Positions 23,804 to 34,869 of a stretch of DNA of 64,000 nucleotides are shown here, piece after piece. The notes under the pieces are model-generated. The model made no database searches, was not told where the DNA came from, and saw only the letters and a list, made by a program, of their open reading frames with translations. The DNA comes from Isoetes taiwanensis. Lineage: Eukaryota > Streptophyta > Lycopodiopsida > Isoetales > Isoetaceae. Position 1 is the first letter of the stretch, and every line of letters begins with the position of its first letter. The position numbers and the translations under genes are program-made. The stretch covers positions 1,144,164 through 1,208,163 of the forward strand of contig JAJEKV010000002.1 of the NCBI GenBank assembly GCA_021234155.1. The letters are read 5' to 3'.

Positions 23804-25240
23804 GGAGAAGCCCTACAGCTACAACGAAGATTATTGATCTGGTCAATATTTTCCTGTCCCATTTCTCCTCGACAGCTGAATTATGTTTGTCACTGCTGTC
23901 AAAACTAATCTGTTACAAATTAGTTATCGCTCTCAAAGGCAGAATATAAAGTTAGAGGTTATGCTCACCTTGTAGAACATGTAGAATCGTCAGGTTGGGC
24001 TCAACAGCAGCGGCTACTTGCACTGGAGGCTAGAGGCGATGCTGGAAGAAGAGAAATTTTGCACATGGTGTACACATAGGATACACGTGGCATACACATG
24101 TATAGGCTAGAATTGCACGAAATTGTGCACCTCGGGTTAGGCAACCCTGCTTAAAAAAGAAAAAAAGATACACATGTCATCCTCCTAGATGCCAACAACT
24201 TAGCACAAACTATAAATCTTTGTCTACAAAGAACTCTTTTCGTAAATCAGGTGCACAATCAAAGGAAAAAAAACACTCCGCATCGATGATCGTATTTAGG
24301 TTCAACTTGCAAAGGTGCCACAAGGACTTTTTGCATAAATCTTATGCAATCCTAGAAATTTTTCTTTTTTACATCAAGAAAAAAGCTATATTCATTCTAT
24401 AAGATGCAAAAATAAACGTTTAAACCTGACTCAAGCCACTTTCATCCTACAAGATGCAAAACTTAAACATTTGCATCTAACTCTCGAGATGCATAGGGTG
24501 TTGGCTCCGCCAGCCAATGTTTAATTCTTGTATCCAGTATAAGTATGAGCTACATAATACCAACAGGCTCTACTACCATTGATAGTACGTTGCATCCATA
24601 AAAGAACTTTGTCCAAGTTGCACATTTGAAGAAAAGTATCACCTCAGAATATTCTATTTCGTGCAATAAAGTAGCGGTTGCAACTACAAAAACCTAATCT
24701 GTAGAGTTCTTTAACATGCAAGCATTGGTGCTCTTGAATTTCAAGAGTGTTAAATGTGTGACATTGCAAAGTTGAATTCAGTTTACCCATCTGAAATCTG
24801 AAAAAAACACATTCAAAGATAATTCGTCTCTCCCTGTTCATGGTATACAACCAGCACAAGTGCTGTTTTGGGACGCTGGTTATCACATTGTCTAATATAA
24901 GCACTGTGTTATTCCCATCCAATTCTTGCACTTTTGACCAAAATAGAGCAATTTTTGGAGCTTCTATTTTCTGCCATCTTAAACAAACAATATAAAGTGA
25001 ACAATAATGCTTGCAATCCCATAAATTTTTCCTGGTGAACTAGTATTTGCCTCAACTCATTTTATAGAAATGAAAGATAACTGCAGCTCACTTAAAGAAA
25101 CAATGGCAGGTTTTAATGTTGGAAATAATGACAGATAAAAATTGGTCAAACACAACAAAGGAATGCACAATTGTGCATTTCCTACAGATGGTTTGGATTC
25201 TGATGTTCGTTACAATGTTACCCATGCATCATAAACTCTC
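23804..25240. other. spacer; no gene recognised
   Basis: The minus ORF 24644-24931 has no recognisable domain. A 16-mer GTTAGGCAACCCTGCT at 24136-24151 recurs at 31647-31662. The missing 3' exons of the CCR4-like gene might be expected here but I could not find them. Confidence 0.4.
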
Positions 25241-25575
25241 TGTTGATAAATGTTAGAATTAGGAAAGTAAAATTGCAATTGGAGATCAATTCATATGATA
25301 AAAGGAGTATATATGAACAGGTCACAAGAAGACCTGATAACTGGAATCAAAGTACAATGGAATTGAAACTGTGATAATAGAGAAAGATAAATAAAGATAT
25401 TCGAGATGACAGGAGCAGATCTTGGAGCTGGATAGTGAAGACGTCTGCCTCTCTTCCTTAAGAAGGGCTACTTGCAACGTAAACCTTCTAATTCTGGAAC
25501 TGACTATTTCTGGAACCATGACTAACAAACTATGTCGTTTTGCTGATGCTGATCTGTCTCTGTATTTTTCCAACA
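25241..25575 (-). repeat. copia 3' LTR, 335 bp
   Basis: Bounded by TGTTG...CAACA on both strands. It starts (minus strand) TGTTGGAAAAATACAGAG right after the polypurine tract GAGTGGGGG and ends ATTTATCAACA. A second GAGTGGGGG lies about 40 bp earlier. Confidence 0.8.
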
Positions 25576-25584
25576 CCCCCACTC
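25576..25584 (-). other. copia polypurine tract
   Basis: GAGTGGGGG on the minus strand directly abuts the LTR TG; it would prime plus-strand DNA synthesis. Confidence 0.75.
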
Positions 25585-25629
25585 AGAGCAGATCAGCTTG
25601 GCTCTATATGATAAAGCCCCCACTCAAAA

Positions 25630-26190
25630 TCAAGTCAGATTAAGAAGACCAATCTGATGGCAGAACTTGATAAGTTTAGGAGAGCCTAAAGGTTTGGTAA
25701 GCATATCTGCAGGCATGTTTTTAGATGGACAATAGTGCAGGGAGATGGTGGAATTGTTGACATGGTCTCGAAGAAAGTGAAAACGGATATCAATATGCTT
25801 AAGACGTCGATGGTTGACTGGATGGTGAGCTACTGCAATGGCTCCTTGATTGTTTTTGTAAATGGAAATCTGCACAGGATTTGAAATTGAAGTTTGGTAA
25901 TGAGAGAACGTAGCCAAAGAGCTTCACGAGTGGTCAATGCAAGGGATATGTATTCAGCTTCAGTAGTTGAGAGAGCAGTGCAACTTTGTTTAGAGCTGGT
26001 CCAACTGATGGCAGATCCTGCAAGACAAAAGACATAGCCAGACACAGATTTTTTATCAGTGGCATCACCAGCCCAATCTGCATCAGAGAATGCTTGAAGA
26101 GAATTGCCCCCACTGGCCTTGTATAGAATGCCATATTGGAGAGTGCCAGAAAGGTAGCGAAGGGTGTGTTTCAAGGCCATACAGTGGGAC
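25630..26190 (-). pseudogene. copia RNase H domain and pol C-terminus
   Basis: Two minus-strand pieces in different frames. 25830-26180 reads LRYLSGTLQYG, AFSDADWAGD (with the first catalytic aspartates), SWTSSKQ and STTEAEYISLA (catalytic Glu). 25630-25917 overlaps in another frame and reads IYKNNQGAIAVAHHPVNHRR, KHIDIRFHFLRD and ADMLTKPL, the standard copia end. The frame change lies near 25900. In an active element this domain removes RNA from the RNA-DNA hybrid. Confidence 0.9.
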
Positions 26191-27767
26191 TATTTGGGTG
26201 TCTCCAGAAATTGGCTGAGTTTGCAAATGGGAAAGGTGAGGTCTGGACGCGTGGCCTGAGCAGCAAAATTGAGGGATCCAACAATGGAATGATAGCGGTC
26301 ATGGAAGTAGGAAGTCTGGAGAACAAGGGGAATCAGAAGGTAAGAGACGGGTAGAAGGATCCAAAGGGATACTAGTAGGATTGCACTGTAGGAGATTATG
26401 GCGAAGGAGGATGTCTTGAAAGTATTTGGCCTGACTAAAAAACAAAGTCTTGTGTATCGGGTCATGCTGTAATTGTATACCAAAAAAGTAATGAGCAATG
26501 TCAAGCTCTTTCATGGAAAATTGTTGAGACAACTTGTGTTTCAGAGTGGGAAGATCTGCATTGGGATGGGCAATGATCAGGAGGTCATCAACATAGACAG
26601 CTAGAATGATGGGAAATGGTTTAAGACAGAAGTAGAGGCTTGTATCTGCTGGACAAATGTCAAATCCAATTTGTTGAAGAGCAGCTCTCAGGGTTTGGTA
26701 CCAGGATCTTGAAGCTTGTCGCAATCCATATAACAAACAGAGTTAGTGGGGAAGGAAAATCCTTCTCGTGGATCGATGTAGACTTCTTCCTGCAAGGCAC
26801 CATGTAAAAATGCATTTTGAACATCCATTTGATGGATGTTGAAACCTTGAACTGTAGCATAGGCCAGCAAGGTCCTGATGGACGTGAGACGAGCTACAGG
26901 AGCAAAGGTCTCATCAAAATCAATGCCTTCAATCTGACTAAATCCTTTGGCCACAAACCTAGCCTTGAATCTTTCAGCTTGTCCACTGCTTGAATACTTC
27001 ACCTTATAAACCCATCTGCTGCCAACTATGGGTCGATTTGGGGGCCGAGGTACCACTGTCCAGGTACCATGTTGATCAATTGAAGCTAATTCTGCACACA
27101 TGGCCTGATGCCATTCATTGTGATAAGGACTATTCATGTCAGCTTGAAAACTCTTGGGTTCTGGCACATTATTGCTTGCTATCATGACAAAGTCATATGT
27201 CCAGGCAGGGGGTCGTCTTTGGCGAATGGGGCGACTTGTTGAAGCAGGAAGAGAAGGATTTGGAGCCATTTGAGAAGGAGGATCAATGGGAGTATGCACT
27301 GTATCAGAGATTGGTGAAGGTGGAGGCAAGACATGAGGGTCAACTCTGGGCATATCGGGTTCATTAGGACTGATGTCATCAAGAATTTCAATGAGGGAAG
27401 TAGGGGAGTATGTGGAGGAGGCGGCATGGCAAGGTTCATGCTCATTGAATGCTGCATTGGGACTGACTATCAACTTGTTGGAGGCAAGGTCATAAAATCT
27501 GTAGGCCTTATGGGTGAGACTGTAACCAATAAGCATGGGTATGCCTTTGGGGTCCATCTTGAGGGCAGGATGATGGCGAACAAAAGCCTTGCAACAAAAA
27601 ATTCTGAGATGGCGATGAGAAACTGGTTTAGCAATCCATAACTCTTCAGGGATTTTATGATCCAATGCACGATGTGGAGCTCTGTTCAATAAATATGTGG
27701 CAGTAGAAATGGCCTCTCCCCAAAATTTATGGGGAACATGCATGGCAAGTAAAAGGGTTCTAGCCAT
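26190..27767 (-). pseudogene. copia reverse transcriptase (broken pol)
   Basis: The long minus piece 26688-27767 (359 aa) begins in the integrase C-terminal region (FWGEAISTATYLLNRAPHR). It passes a Pro/Ser-rich linker and enters the polymerase: WHQAMCAELASIDQHGTW, GSRWVYKVKYSSSG, ARFVAKGFSQIEGIDFDETF and QMDVQNAFLHGALQEEVYID. A small deletion near 26720 shifts the frame. 26299-26736 continues YGLRQASRSWYQTL with the catalytic box AVYVDD (YVDD at residues 48-51). 26190-26504 then overlaps with YHSIVGSLNFAAQATRPDL. The parts are well conserved, so decay is fairly recent. Confidence 0.92.
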
Positions 27768-28256
27768 CCAGAAGGGATTGATTTACCCTTTCCACATGAC
27801 CATTCTGTTCAGGACAATGGGGAGCAGAATATTCATGGCGAATTCCAGACTGAAGGCAAAGTGTTTGGAAGGAATGAGATATGAATTCACCGCCACCATC
27901 TGCACGCAGGTTTAAAATGGACTTTGCAATAGCCTTTTCTGAAAAGGCTTTAAAAATAGTGAAGGAAAGGAAGGTGTCACTTTTGGCCTTTAGCAAGTAC
28001 GTGAATAGCTTCCGAGAATAGTCATCAAGAATAACAAGGATATATTTGGCTCCCCCAAACGTGGAATTTTTCACAGGCCCTATAAGATCAGCATGCACGA
28101 GTTCAAGGCATTGAGAGGCGTGAGAGGCAGAGAGTAAAAAGATGGCTCGGGTAACTTTGCACTGTAAATAAGCATTACAGAGGGTATTAGGATTAACAAA
28201 GATGACCTGTTTTTATCAGATGTTGCAGACGATTTGTGCTTAGGTGCCCAAGACGT
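27760..28256 (-). pseudogene. copia integrase core
   Basis: Minus piece 27760-28098 (112 aa) holds the D,D-35-E core pieces HADLIGPV, VILDDYSR, RADGGGEF and PHCPEQNGHVERVNQ. Upstream (28099-28256) lies the gag-pre-integrase/zinc-binding end in other frames. A frameshift joins it to the next piece near 27765. Confidence 0.88.
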
Positions 28257-28498
28257 TAGTGCCATAGAGAGGATTCCTGGTGTTCAGAGCTCACGTGTGC
28301 AGCTTCCTCCAGTCGAAGGTGATAGAAATTGCCAAATTGGACTCCAACCAAGATGCAACAATTCTTCTGGTCAAGAATGTGACATCTCTGTTGAAAGAAT
28401 TGAACATGACACCCTGCATCAGTAATTCGACTTATGGAAAGCAAATTCTTGGTCAGTTCAGAGACGTGCAAAACATTTATGTGAAAAAATCTACTTAC

Positions 28499-28912
28499 CA
28501 GTTGTAGATGATGGCAATGCTTGTTAGCAGGTCTCAAAATCCCAGGTGGATCTGTTGTTAAGTCAGGATGGCTAGGGTCGACCTTTCCAATTGCAAGAAG
28601 GGCATGCAGAGCACTAGTAGAAATGCAAAACACTTATGTCAGGATAACCATCAAAATTATTGTGATAAAACAGGCACCTTACCTGCCAGGGACAGAATTG
28701 AAATCCCCAGCCACTAGCATTGATATATCTGCACTTGCTGCAATCTTTTCTAACCCTTCCAAAGATTGTGCACTTGTAATATTCAAATATCATACTTGCA
28801 TACTGATGCTATAAAGCACCAAAACCAGCAATACTTTTAAATTTTAGGAGCTCTTGATTACTTACCTGCATAGTTTTACATCAGCTCTGGGTTTGCATGA
28901 ATGTGAGTGTTG
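28499..28912 (-). pseudogene. CCR4-like deadenylase relic, three exons
   Basis: CCR4 is the EEP-fold nuclease that shortens mRNA poly(A) tails in the CCR4-NOT complex. Minus-strand exons: about 28866-28912 (ANTHIHANPEL..., then small deletions before KL.Q and GTAAGT); 28683 to about 28776 (LEGLEKIAASADISMLVAGD, then FNSVPG, containing the catalytic GDFN motif, then GTAAGG); and 28499-28613 (ALLAIGKVDPSHPDL, GILRPANK, then GTAAGT). These match plant CCR4 in order and splice positions. Frame lesions in the first and second exons mark it as a relic. The copia fragment begins about 20 bp inside the following intron, and later exons were not found. Confidence 0.82.
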
Positions 28913-29489
28913 GCCTAAACCAATATGATGCAACGATATTTAGTGTTTCAGAATAATTATGTGCACATGAATAATAAAGTGACAATAAATTGTTCAGCCC
29001 TTAAAGCTGCCTCTTATTCTTCAATCCGGAGAAGATGCAGAAGTAGAAAGTTACACAACATTTTTAACAATTCCAATTTCTGTAGTCATGGAAGCCAATT
29101 AGAGGAATAAAAAGGCACAAACATACAGATAAAAAAGAGTTAATGGGGTCCTTATAAGGCAACAAGGGCTACTAAGGTTGAACTCCTCCATTTTGATCCT
29201 CAATGTTTTGCAGCATGGAAAATTCATCCTCCACATTTAACCATATACAGCAGTTGGCTATTCTATAAAATAACCAAACTCATAGCCAATCATTATGCCA
29301 CATTAAATCCTTTTCTTTGCTTGAAAAGAATACTAGGTTAAGATACTTACCCCAGCCTTTTCTGGTAAGATGCACTGCCAAATCATCAGGTTCACAGATC
29401 AGGTGCAGGGTTGGGAAGAAGGGTAGTTTGATGGATTTTATTGTGGCAATATTTCACTCCTTAGCCGGATAAATAATACGAAACTGTTA

Positions 29490-30430
29490 CCTGGTTCAGA
29501 GATACGTACAGGAATGCTAAATCTGTTCAGCTTGTTGAGGGCAAAGAAATTTGCATTACAACAGACTATGAATACAAGGGAGATTCTCAAATGATTGCTA
29601 TGACGTATAAAAAGCTAACGAAGGATGTAAAGCCTGGAAACCAGATTCTATGCTCTGATGGCACTATTATGTTGCATGTATTATCCTGTGATGCATCTGC
29701 AGGCATCGTCAAGTGCCGCAATGAAAATATTGCAGTATTAGGTGAAAGGAAAAATGTTAATTTGCCTGGAATCATAGTAGACCTTTCAATTATCACAGAG
29801 AAAGACAAGAAAGACTTCTTAAAATGGGGAATTCCTAATAAAATTGACTCAATTCCAGCTTCTTTTGTTCGAAAGGGCCAAGATATTATAAACATTCGAG
29901 AAGTTCTTGGGGAGCATGCAAGAACTATCCAAAAAATTTCAAAACTTAGCTTCTGTACCTTTTCACTTCCTTCACCCCTCCTAAAAGATACTGATGACGA
30001 TATATGCTCTAGGTGGAAAACCAAGAAGGCCTTCATAATTTTGATGATATATTAAAGAGACAGATTCTATTGTGGTGGCTAGAGGTGACCTTGGCATTGA
30101 TTGGAAAAATATTTCTCGCACAAGAGATGATGATCTACAAGTGCAATGCGGCTGGCAAACCAGTGGTAGCTGCAGCCCAAATGCTGGAGTCAATGATCAA
30201 GACACCAAGGCCTACGCGAGCAGAATGCACTGACATAGCAAATGCAATACGCGAGTAGAATGCATTGATGTAGCGAATGCAGTGCTTGATGGCACAGATT
30301 GCGTCATGCTCAGTGGAGAAACTGCTGCAGGAGCTTATTCAGAGATAGCAATAAAAGTGCAACACATATGTTTGGAAGCAGAGGCATCAGATTATGAAGC
30401 TGTCTTAAAATCCATTTTCAGACGTATTCT
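29490..30430 (+). pseudogene. pyruvate kinase relic
   Basis: Pyruvate kinase converts phosphoenolpyruvate and ADP to pyruvate and ATP. Pieces in order: PGSEIRTGML (29490) and, after a frameshift, KSVQLVEGKEICITTDYEYK; the main ORF (29591-30055) with KPGNQILCSDGT, LGERKNVNLPG, KIDSIPASFVRKGQDI and LGEHARTIQKISK; then [34 protein letters not shown] and [16 protein letters not shown] in another frame; then [17 protein letters not shown] and ICLEAEAS. Between ISK and VENQEG lies about 65 bp ending TGCTCTAG, probably a former intron. It is thus a decayed genomic copy rather than a processed one. The C-terminal third is lost. Confidence 0.87.
30214..30290 (+). repeat. about 35 bp tandem duplication within the pyruvate kinase relic
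   Basis: ACGCGAGCAGAATGCACTGA and ACGCGAGTAGAATGCATTGA start adjacent copies, duplicating the [10 protein letters not shown] codons. The second copy starts with GAG-TAG, which stops the frame. Confidence 0.8.
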
Positions 30431-31000
30431 TCTTCCCATGTCTCCTTAACAGAACTAGGGCGCTTCGAGATGCCTGGGAGTTTGTTAAAAGGTTTAGGAT
30501 GATCATCATTATGGAGCAGGATTGAGATCATATGTTTGAAACCAAACATTGGAGATGCAAAGCATGAAAATTTGTTTGAAGATATTTTTCAAACATGTTA
30601 GCATAGGTTCAATTCTTAAGCTGTTCAGAATTACATAGGCTTATGTATTTTTGAATGCAGAGGAGCTCAAGTCTGCCATTAGAAATTGGAAACGAACGTA
30701 TATGATGCTCTAGATCAAGGAAGCATGTACATCATTGCTTGTAACTCTTAGTCAGAGATTCAAGTTGGTGCCTGCTTCTGAGCTACTCCACGCCTAGCTA
30801 ATCTAAATGTTGATGATTTCTCTCAACAGATATTCTCTATTTGAGGGCCATTGCAAGGCAAATATGCAGCAAAATAGCAACTGTAGTTTTTTGGCAACCT
30901 CTCAGATGGATTAGAAAATCAGCCTGGTTATTCGCAAATGAGAAAAGATTAACTTTTCTGAAATTTGATAAGATAAGTATGAGTAGTTTAATGGCGATAT
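30431..31000. other. spacer; no gene recognised
   Basis: Possible traces of the pyruvate kinase end were not recognisable. Confidence 0.4.
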
Positions 31001-31001
31001 T

Positions 31002-31548
31002 CTACCCCTTTGAAAATCTCTTTTGAATTTCTTCTAGAGAGCTAGGAGGGGTACCATAAATTACCACCCCAACTGCCTTGCCAAACTCATCTTCCAAAAC
31101 AATAAAAACACCCTTAATCTGAAAAGCAGAAACACAAAGGGTTCCATACAAAACCTTACCTCCATAACGGCGGCCCACTTGCAAATCCCCAATGGTGATG
31201 GGAATAAATCGGACAGAGGACCCAAATCACAACCTTTCGCAGAATCACAAAAAGAGATGGCTTTGAGGCCCTTTGATATAGAAATTTTAGCACGACGAAG
31301 GGCGGGAAATTAGGAGGCCCATGTCTCAACCTTGCCGGCATCAGATTCAAACTCAGAACTGGCCTGACGTGGTTTGAGCCATTCCTTGTTTTCCTCCTCT
31401 TTAGAGCCCCCTTCCCGACCAGCTGGGTAGCGTTGGTCATCTTCCGAGCGTCGAGCATCCGTGGCACAAAGCAGAGCCAGAAAAGGAAAAGTTGTCTCGC
31501 ATAAGGTCGAAGAGGAATTTCTTTGAGTTTTCTATTTTTCTGGACCAT
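31002..31548 (-). pseudogene. gene fragment resembling plant TPR/SET-domain proteins
   Basis: The minus ORF 31002-31184, extended upstream to about 31205, reads FIPITIGDLQVG, GGKVLYGTLCVSAFQIKG, VFIVLEDEFGKAVGVVIYGT and SLEEIQKRFSKG. The pattern (a GTLC strand, then LEDxxG, then a GxPxSxLEEAxxxFPKG-like end) recalls the N-terminal region of plant TPR/SET proteins as I remember them; this is not a firm match. Further upstream, to 31548, open frames read DARRSEDDQRYPAGREGG and KEEENKEWLKPRQASSEFES in one frame and RPYARQLFLFWLCF in another, so more coding sequence may be present but shifted. Confidence 0.28.
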
Positions 31549-32508
31549 AGATATGGAAAATTATAGATCTAACGACTTACGTTGAATATTGCTGAGGTGG
31601 CATGATATGTGGACACCTTAGAATTCCAGGAATTAGTGCATCTGCAGTTAGGCAACCCTGCTAAAAAGAAAAATACGTGGATAGGCTGGGCTTCAAGATA
31701 ATGTAACACTCGAGGTTAGGCTGTTGCGCTAAAAAACATTTAAACCTAGTATCTCATGTTCTTCATGGAACATTTTTGCATGATGTAACCAGTTCCCTTG
31801 TCTTTTGCTCCAAATCTCACAACCCGGTGACTCCTTCACGCCACAAAAAAACTGTATAAGTTGTAATGCTTGATCCCCTATCTTTCCACCCCCCAAGCAC
31901 CAACCATACATGCATACAAGTGTACTAGAAACCCTAATCCAAATCGCAAAATATAGATTTATGTAAAAATCAAATATGACTATTGTTTTGTGCAAAAAAA
32001 AAAAACAAAGTATACCATAGAAAATACAATGGGTGCATTGACCATTGGAAAGAAACAAATAAAATACAAAATAAATTAATACATTGAAAATCAAATTACA
32101 ATTCAAATTATTTTTCCATATGTAGACATTGATTATTGGTGAATACAATGGCCATCATTTCAAGAAATAGTGGCATAATCAAAATCATTGCAATTCACTA
32201 GCACTAACCTGATGGCAACAAGAGAACCATTGCTAAATACATAGAGCACCCTCCAAGAATTGAATCTGGATTATTCCAATGGGAACCACATACCTGAGAG
32301 TCCATGCTAATGTTGGAATGAAGCCACTAAAAACCCATGGCAGAAATCAAAGACAACACAAGGAGACAATTGAACACAAAGGCAATTCATTATTTTCCAA
32401 GAGCAAAGACCACATATCACAGCTTATGAACACCACAACCCCACCAAGAAATATGTGCTCCAGATCAACATTCAAAATAGCAAGGAGAAGAATAAGGTGT
32501 TAGGAAAT
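31549..32508. other. spacer; no gene recognised
   Basis: Contains GTTAGGCAACCCTGCT (31647-31662) and a related GAGGTTAGGCTGTTGCGCTA near 31703. The minus ORF 31729-32148 shows no motif. Confidence 0.4.
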
Positions 32509-32646
32509 CATCAACTATTCTACTTCAGCTTGATGTTCCACTCATCTCAAGCATAAAATCTAGTGCTTCATCTACCGCATCAACTATTCTACTTCAGTTT
32601 GATGTTCCACTCATCTCAAGCATAAAATCTAGTGCTTCATCTACTT
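32509..32646. repeat. two-copy tandem repeat, 69 bp unit
   Basis: CATCAACTATTCTACTTCAG starts each copy (32509 and 32578); they differ by about one base in 65. Confidence 0.93.
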
Positions 32647-32739
32647 GCAGGATGCAAATGCACGAATTAGATGGCCAGTCAAAATGGGGACAAAATTAAA
32701 GCCACTATCCTATTAACACGTTTGCATAATTTCAGATCT

Positions 32740-32805
32740 TGATGTCCCATAGGCCGATTGGTCTCAGTGGACGATAAAAAAACTATTCTATTCTATTCTA
32801 TTCTT
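32740..32805 (+). mobile_element. 3' end fragment of an ATTCT-tailed LINE
   Basis: TAGGCCGATTGGTCTCAGTG followed by GACGATAAAAAAA and (CTATT)n resembles the end of the LINE at 12.6 kb. No coding part is visible upstream, so it is severely 5' truncated. Confidence 0.5.
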
Positions 32806-33222
32806 TAACAAGAAGAATAACAACATGTTGATATGTTGAATCAAAACTCCTTGTCATTTCGCATTCGAAACACAAATGTTGAATTCGTTTATCAAGTCCT
32901 TAGAAGTTCTTCTATTTTGTTGCCTTTGTGGACAAGAAGCTAACACAGATTGGCCTAATAGTGTTGGCATTACAACAAGTATGATTTCTTACCTTAGTTT
33001 CTTTGAATATTGGTCTATCTTGCAGTCAAGAGCTCTCCTTAAATGAGTAGATCAATGTGCCTGCAAAATTTTTCGGAGAAGGGAGCTGCAGAATTTTTCT
33101 AATTTAATTTAATTTATTAATCAAGCCATTTTAGGCCCCCGGGCCTCTATAGCAAACAAATACAAGCATTCTGTATAGGCACTCAATTCGAAGCGCCAGA
33201 AATATCAAACCCCTGCATGAAA

Positions 33223-33534
33223 TTAAATAGATTTATAATATCTGTACGTTCCATCCATACATCTAAGATAAGTGCTCAATTTATGAGCAGGCATTCTTAG
33301 GAGCTCTCTTAGAGTCTGACCTTGCACATCGTATTTAACTCTGATGTTCTCATATGCTGTACAATCTAGAAAAGTATGTTTTTCTGTTTCAACTGCAGTA
33401 TCAAAGCATCCCAAACAAAATCTCTCATTCCAAGGTGTACCATTCCATCTACCTGTTTCAATGTGTAAGTTGTGTGATGATAACCGCAATTGAGAGATCA
33501 ATATACGATTCTTCTTGCAGATGTTAGAGAGCAA
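33223..33534 (-). pseudogene. LINE C-terminal CCHC module
   Basis: 103 aa piece with CLGCFDTAVETEKHTFLDC, spacing C-x2-C-x9-H-x4-C, preceded by SSHNLHIETGRWNGTPWNER. Upstream (33540-33975) the connecting region reads in frame with one stop (LSTYEE then a stop near 33540). Confidence 0.8.
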
Positions 33535-33975
33535 ATAAGCCTATTCTTCATAAGTGCTTAAATCATTTATCTCATCAAGATAAAACTTTTTTTTGATATC
33601 CCTGTCAGGTTCAAGCTTCCACATTTCCTTCAATACACAAGCTTTTACCTCAACATAAACTTCCTTATATTTAAGTGATTTCGGCCATTTCTCGTGTCCA
33701 ATCCATTTAGCACACTATTTTTTCACCTCATAATGCCAGCCCCTTTCTCTAAATTGCTCAAGGGCTAAGCGAGGAAATCTTCCTTCTTCCATTGCAAGAA
33801 TCCTATTAACATAAGTTATCGTTCTTCACAATGCTTCAACTTCCAGCGGCATTAGGCCTGTCTCTGCTAGCAACATACAATATGGAGTTTGCGGCTTTAT
33901 ACCAAGCTCGCCTAACAAGAAACGCTTCTGTATATTCTCAATATCAATCCAGCATTTTCGAGACAAACCTGGGCC

Positions 33976-34869
33976 CTATACTGGGCTACCATACAGAATG
34001 ACTGGTTTCACTTGAACACCAAAAAGCAATCTTCTCAATTTCCAAAGTTCAAAATTATTAAGCCTGCATTGATACATCATACCGTAAAAAGCCTGCAATC
34101 CCCCTGAAGCACGTTTCTGAGCAGCCCTTGTCCACCTGTAATTACATGTTATATCAATACCAAGGTATTTATATTCTGTTACCTTTTGCAAAGGGATACT
34201 GCCCACTGTAAAAGTAGTAACATCCTTTCCACCAAACACCATAACTTTTGACTTGTTTGTATTGATCTCCATTTGCTTGGATGAACAAAAGGACTCAAGT
34301 ACATCTAGATGTCTCTGTAATCCATCTGCATTATTAGAGATCAGCACTATATCATCTGCAAACATTAACAACTGGAGTACATATTTCCCAAGTTTTGCTC
34401 CCCTGCCACCTAGTCTCGTCATCCAACATTCAAGTTCATCAATAAATAAACCAAAAAGCATGGGCGAGCAAGGACATCCCTGTTTAACACCAATTGTATT
34501 GTTTATTTGGTCAGGTCCCCCAAATGGAAAGAAAAGCTCAACCAATACTTGATTATAGAGACAAGCCACCGCTTTCCTCAATTCAACTGGAACTTGCAGC
34601 CATTCAAGTCTTTCGTCAAGCTTTCTTCGACTCCCCTGTCAAATGCTTTAGTTAAATCTATAAATGCCAAAAACCGCTTATTACCTGCACCTTTGGCTCC
34701 TTCTGTAAGCACCCTCAAAGTAACTAAGTGGTCCAAAGTAGAGTGATTTGTACGAAAACCTGCTTGTCCTAGTGCCCTTATATCTTTTTCATCCGCCCAA
34801 CACGCAATCTTATGTTCAAGCATTGAAGCAAACAATTTTGCATATGCATCACTAACTAGAATGGTTCTA
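33976..34869 (-). pseudogene. LINE reverse transcriptase, downstream part
   Basis: Two frames. 34578-34835, open upstream to the insert border, reads RTILVSDAYAKLFASMLEHK, AGFRTNHSTLDHLVTL and FIDLTKAFDRG. After a frameshift near 34600, 33976-34581 reads AVACLYNQVL, GVKQGCPCSPMLFGLFIDEL and LLMFADDIVLI (FADD at residues 74-77), then TEYKYLGIDITCNYRWTRAA and FGVQVKPVILYGSPV. All palm motifs are present, so the copy is younger than the one at 7-12.7 kb. Confidence 0.9.

Larger units (their letters stand above)
25241..28480 (-). mobile_element. 5'-truncated Ty1/copia LTR retrotransposon
   Basis: The minus strand carries, in order, the gag-pre-integrase edge, integrase, reverse transcriptase, RNase H, a polypurine tract and the 3' LTR. 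This is the copia order (integrase before reverse transcriptase). Gag, the primer-binding site and the 5' LTR are absent; the element starts abruptly near 28480, about 20 bp inside an intron of a CCR4-like gene. Several frameshifts break pol. No matching duplication was found at the truncated end, so deletion after insertion is likely. Confidence 0.92.

Noticed and set aside
24644-24931. Downstream CCR4 exon on the minus strand
   Set aside because: The expected end motifs of CCR4 (such as the GTLDYIFY and SDHIAL strands) are not there.
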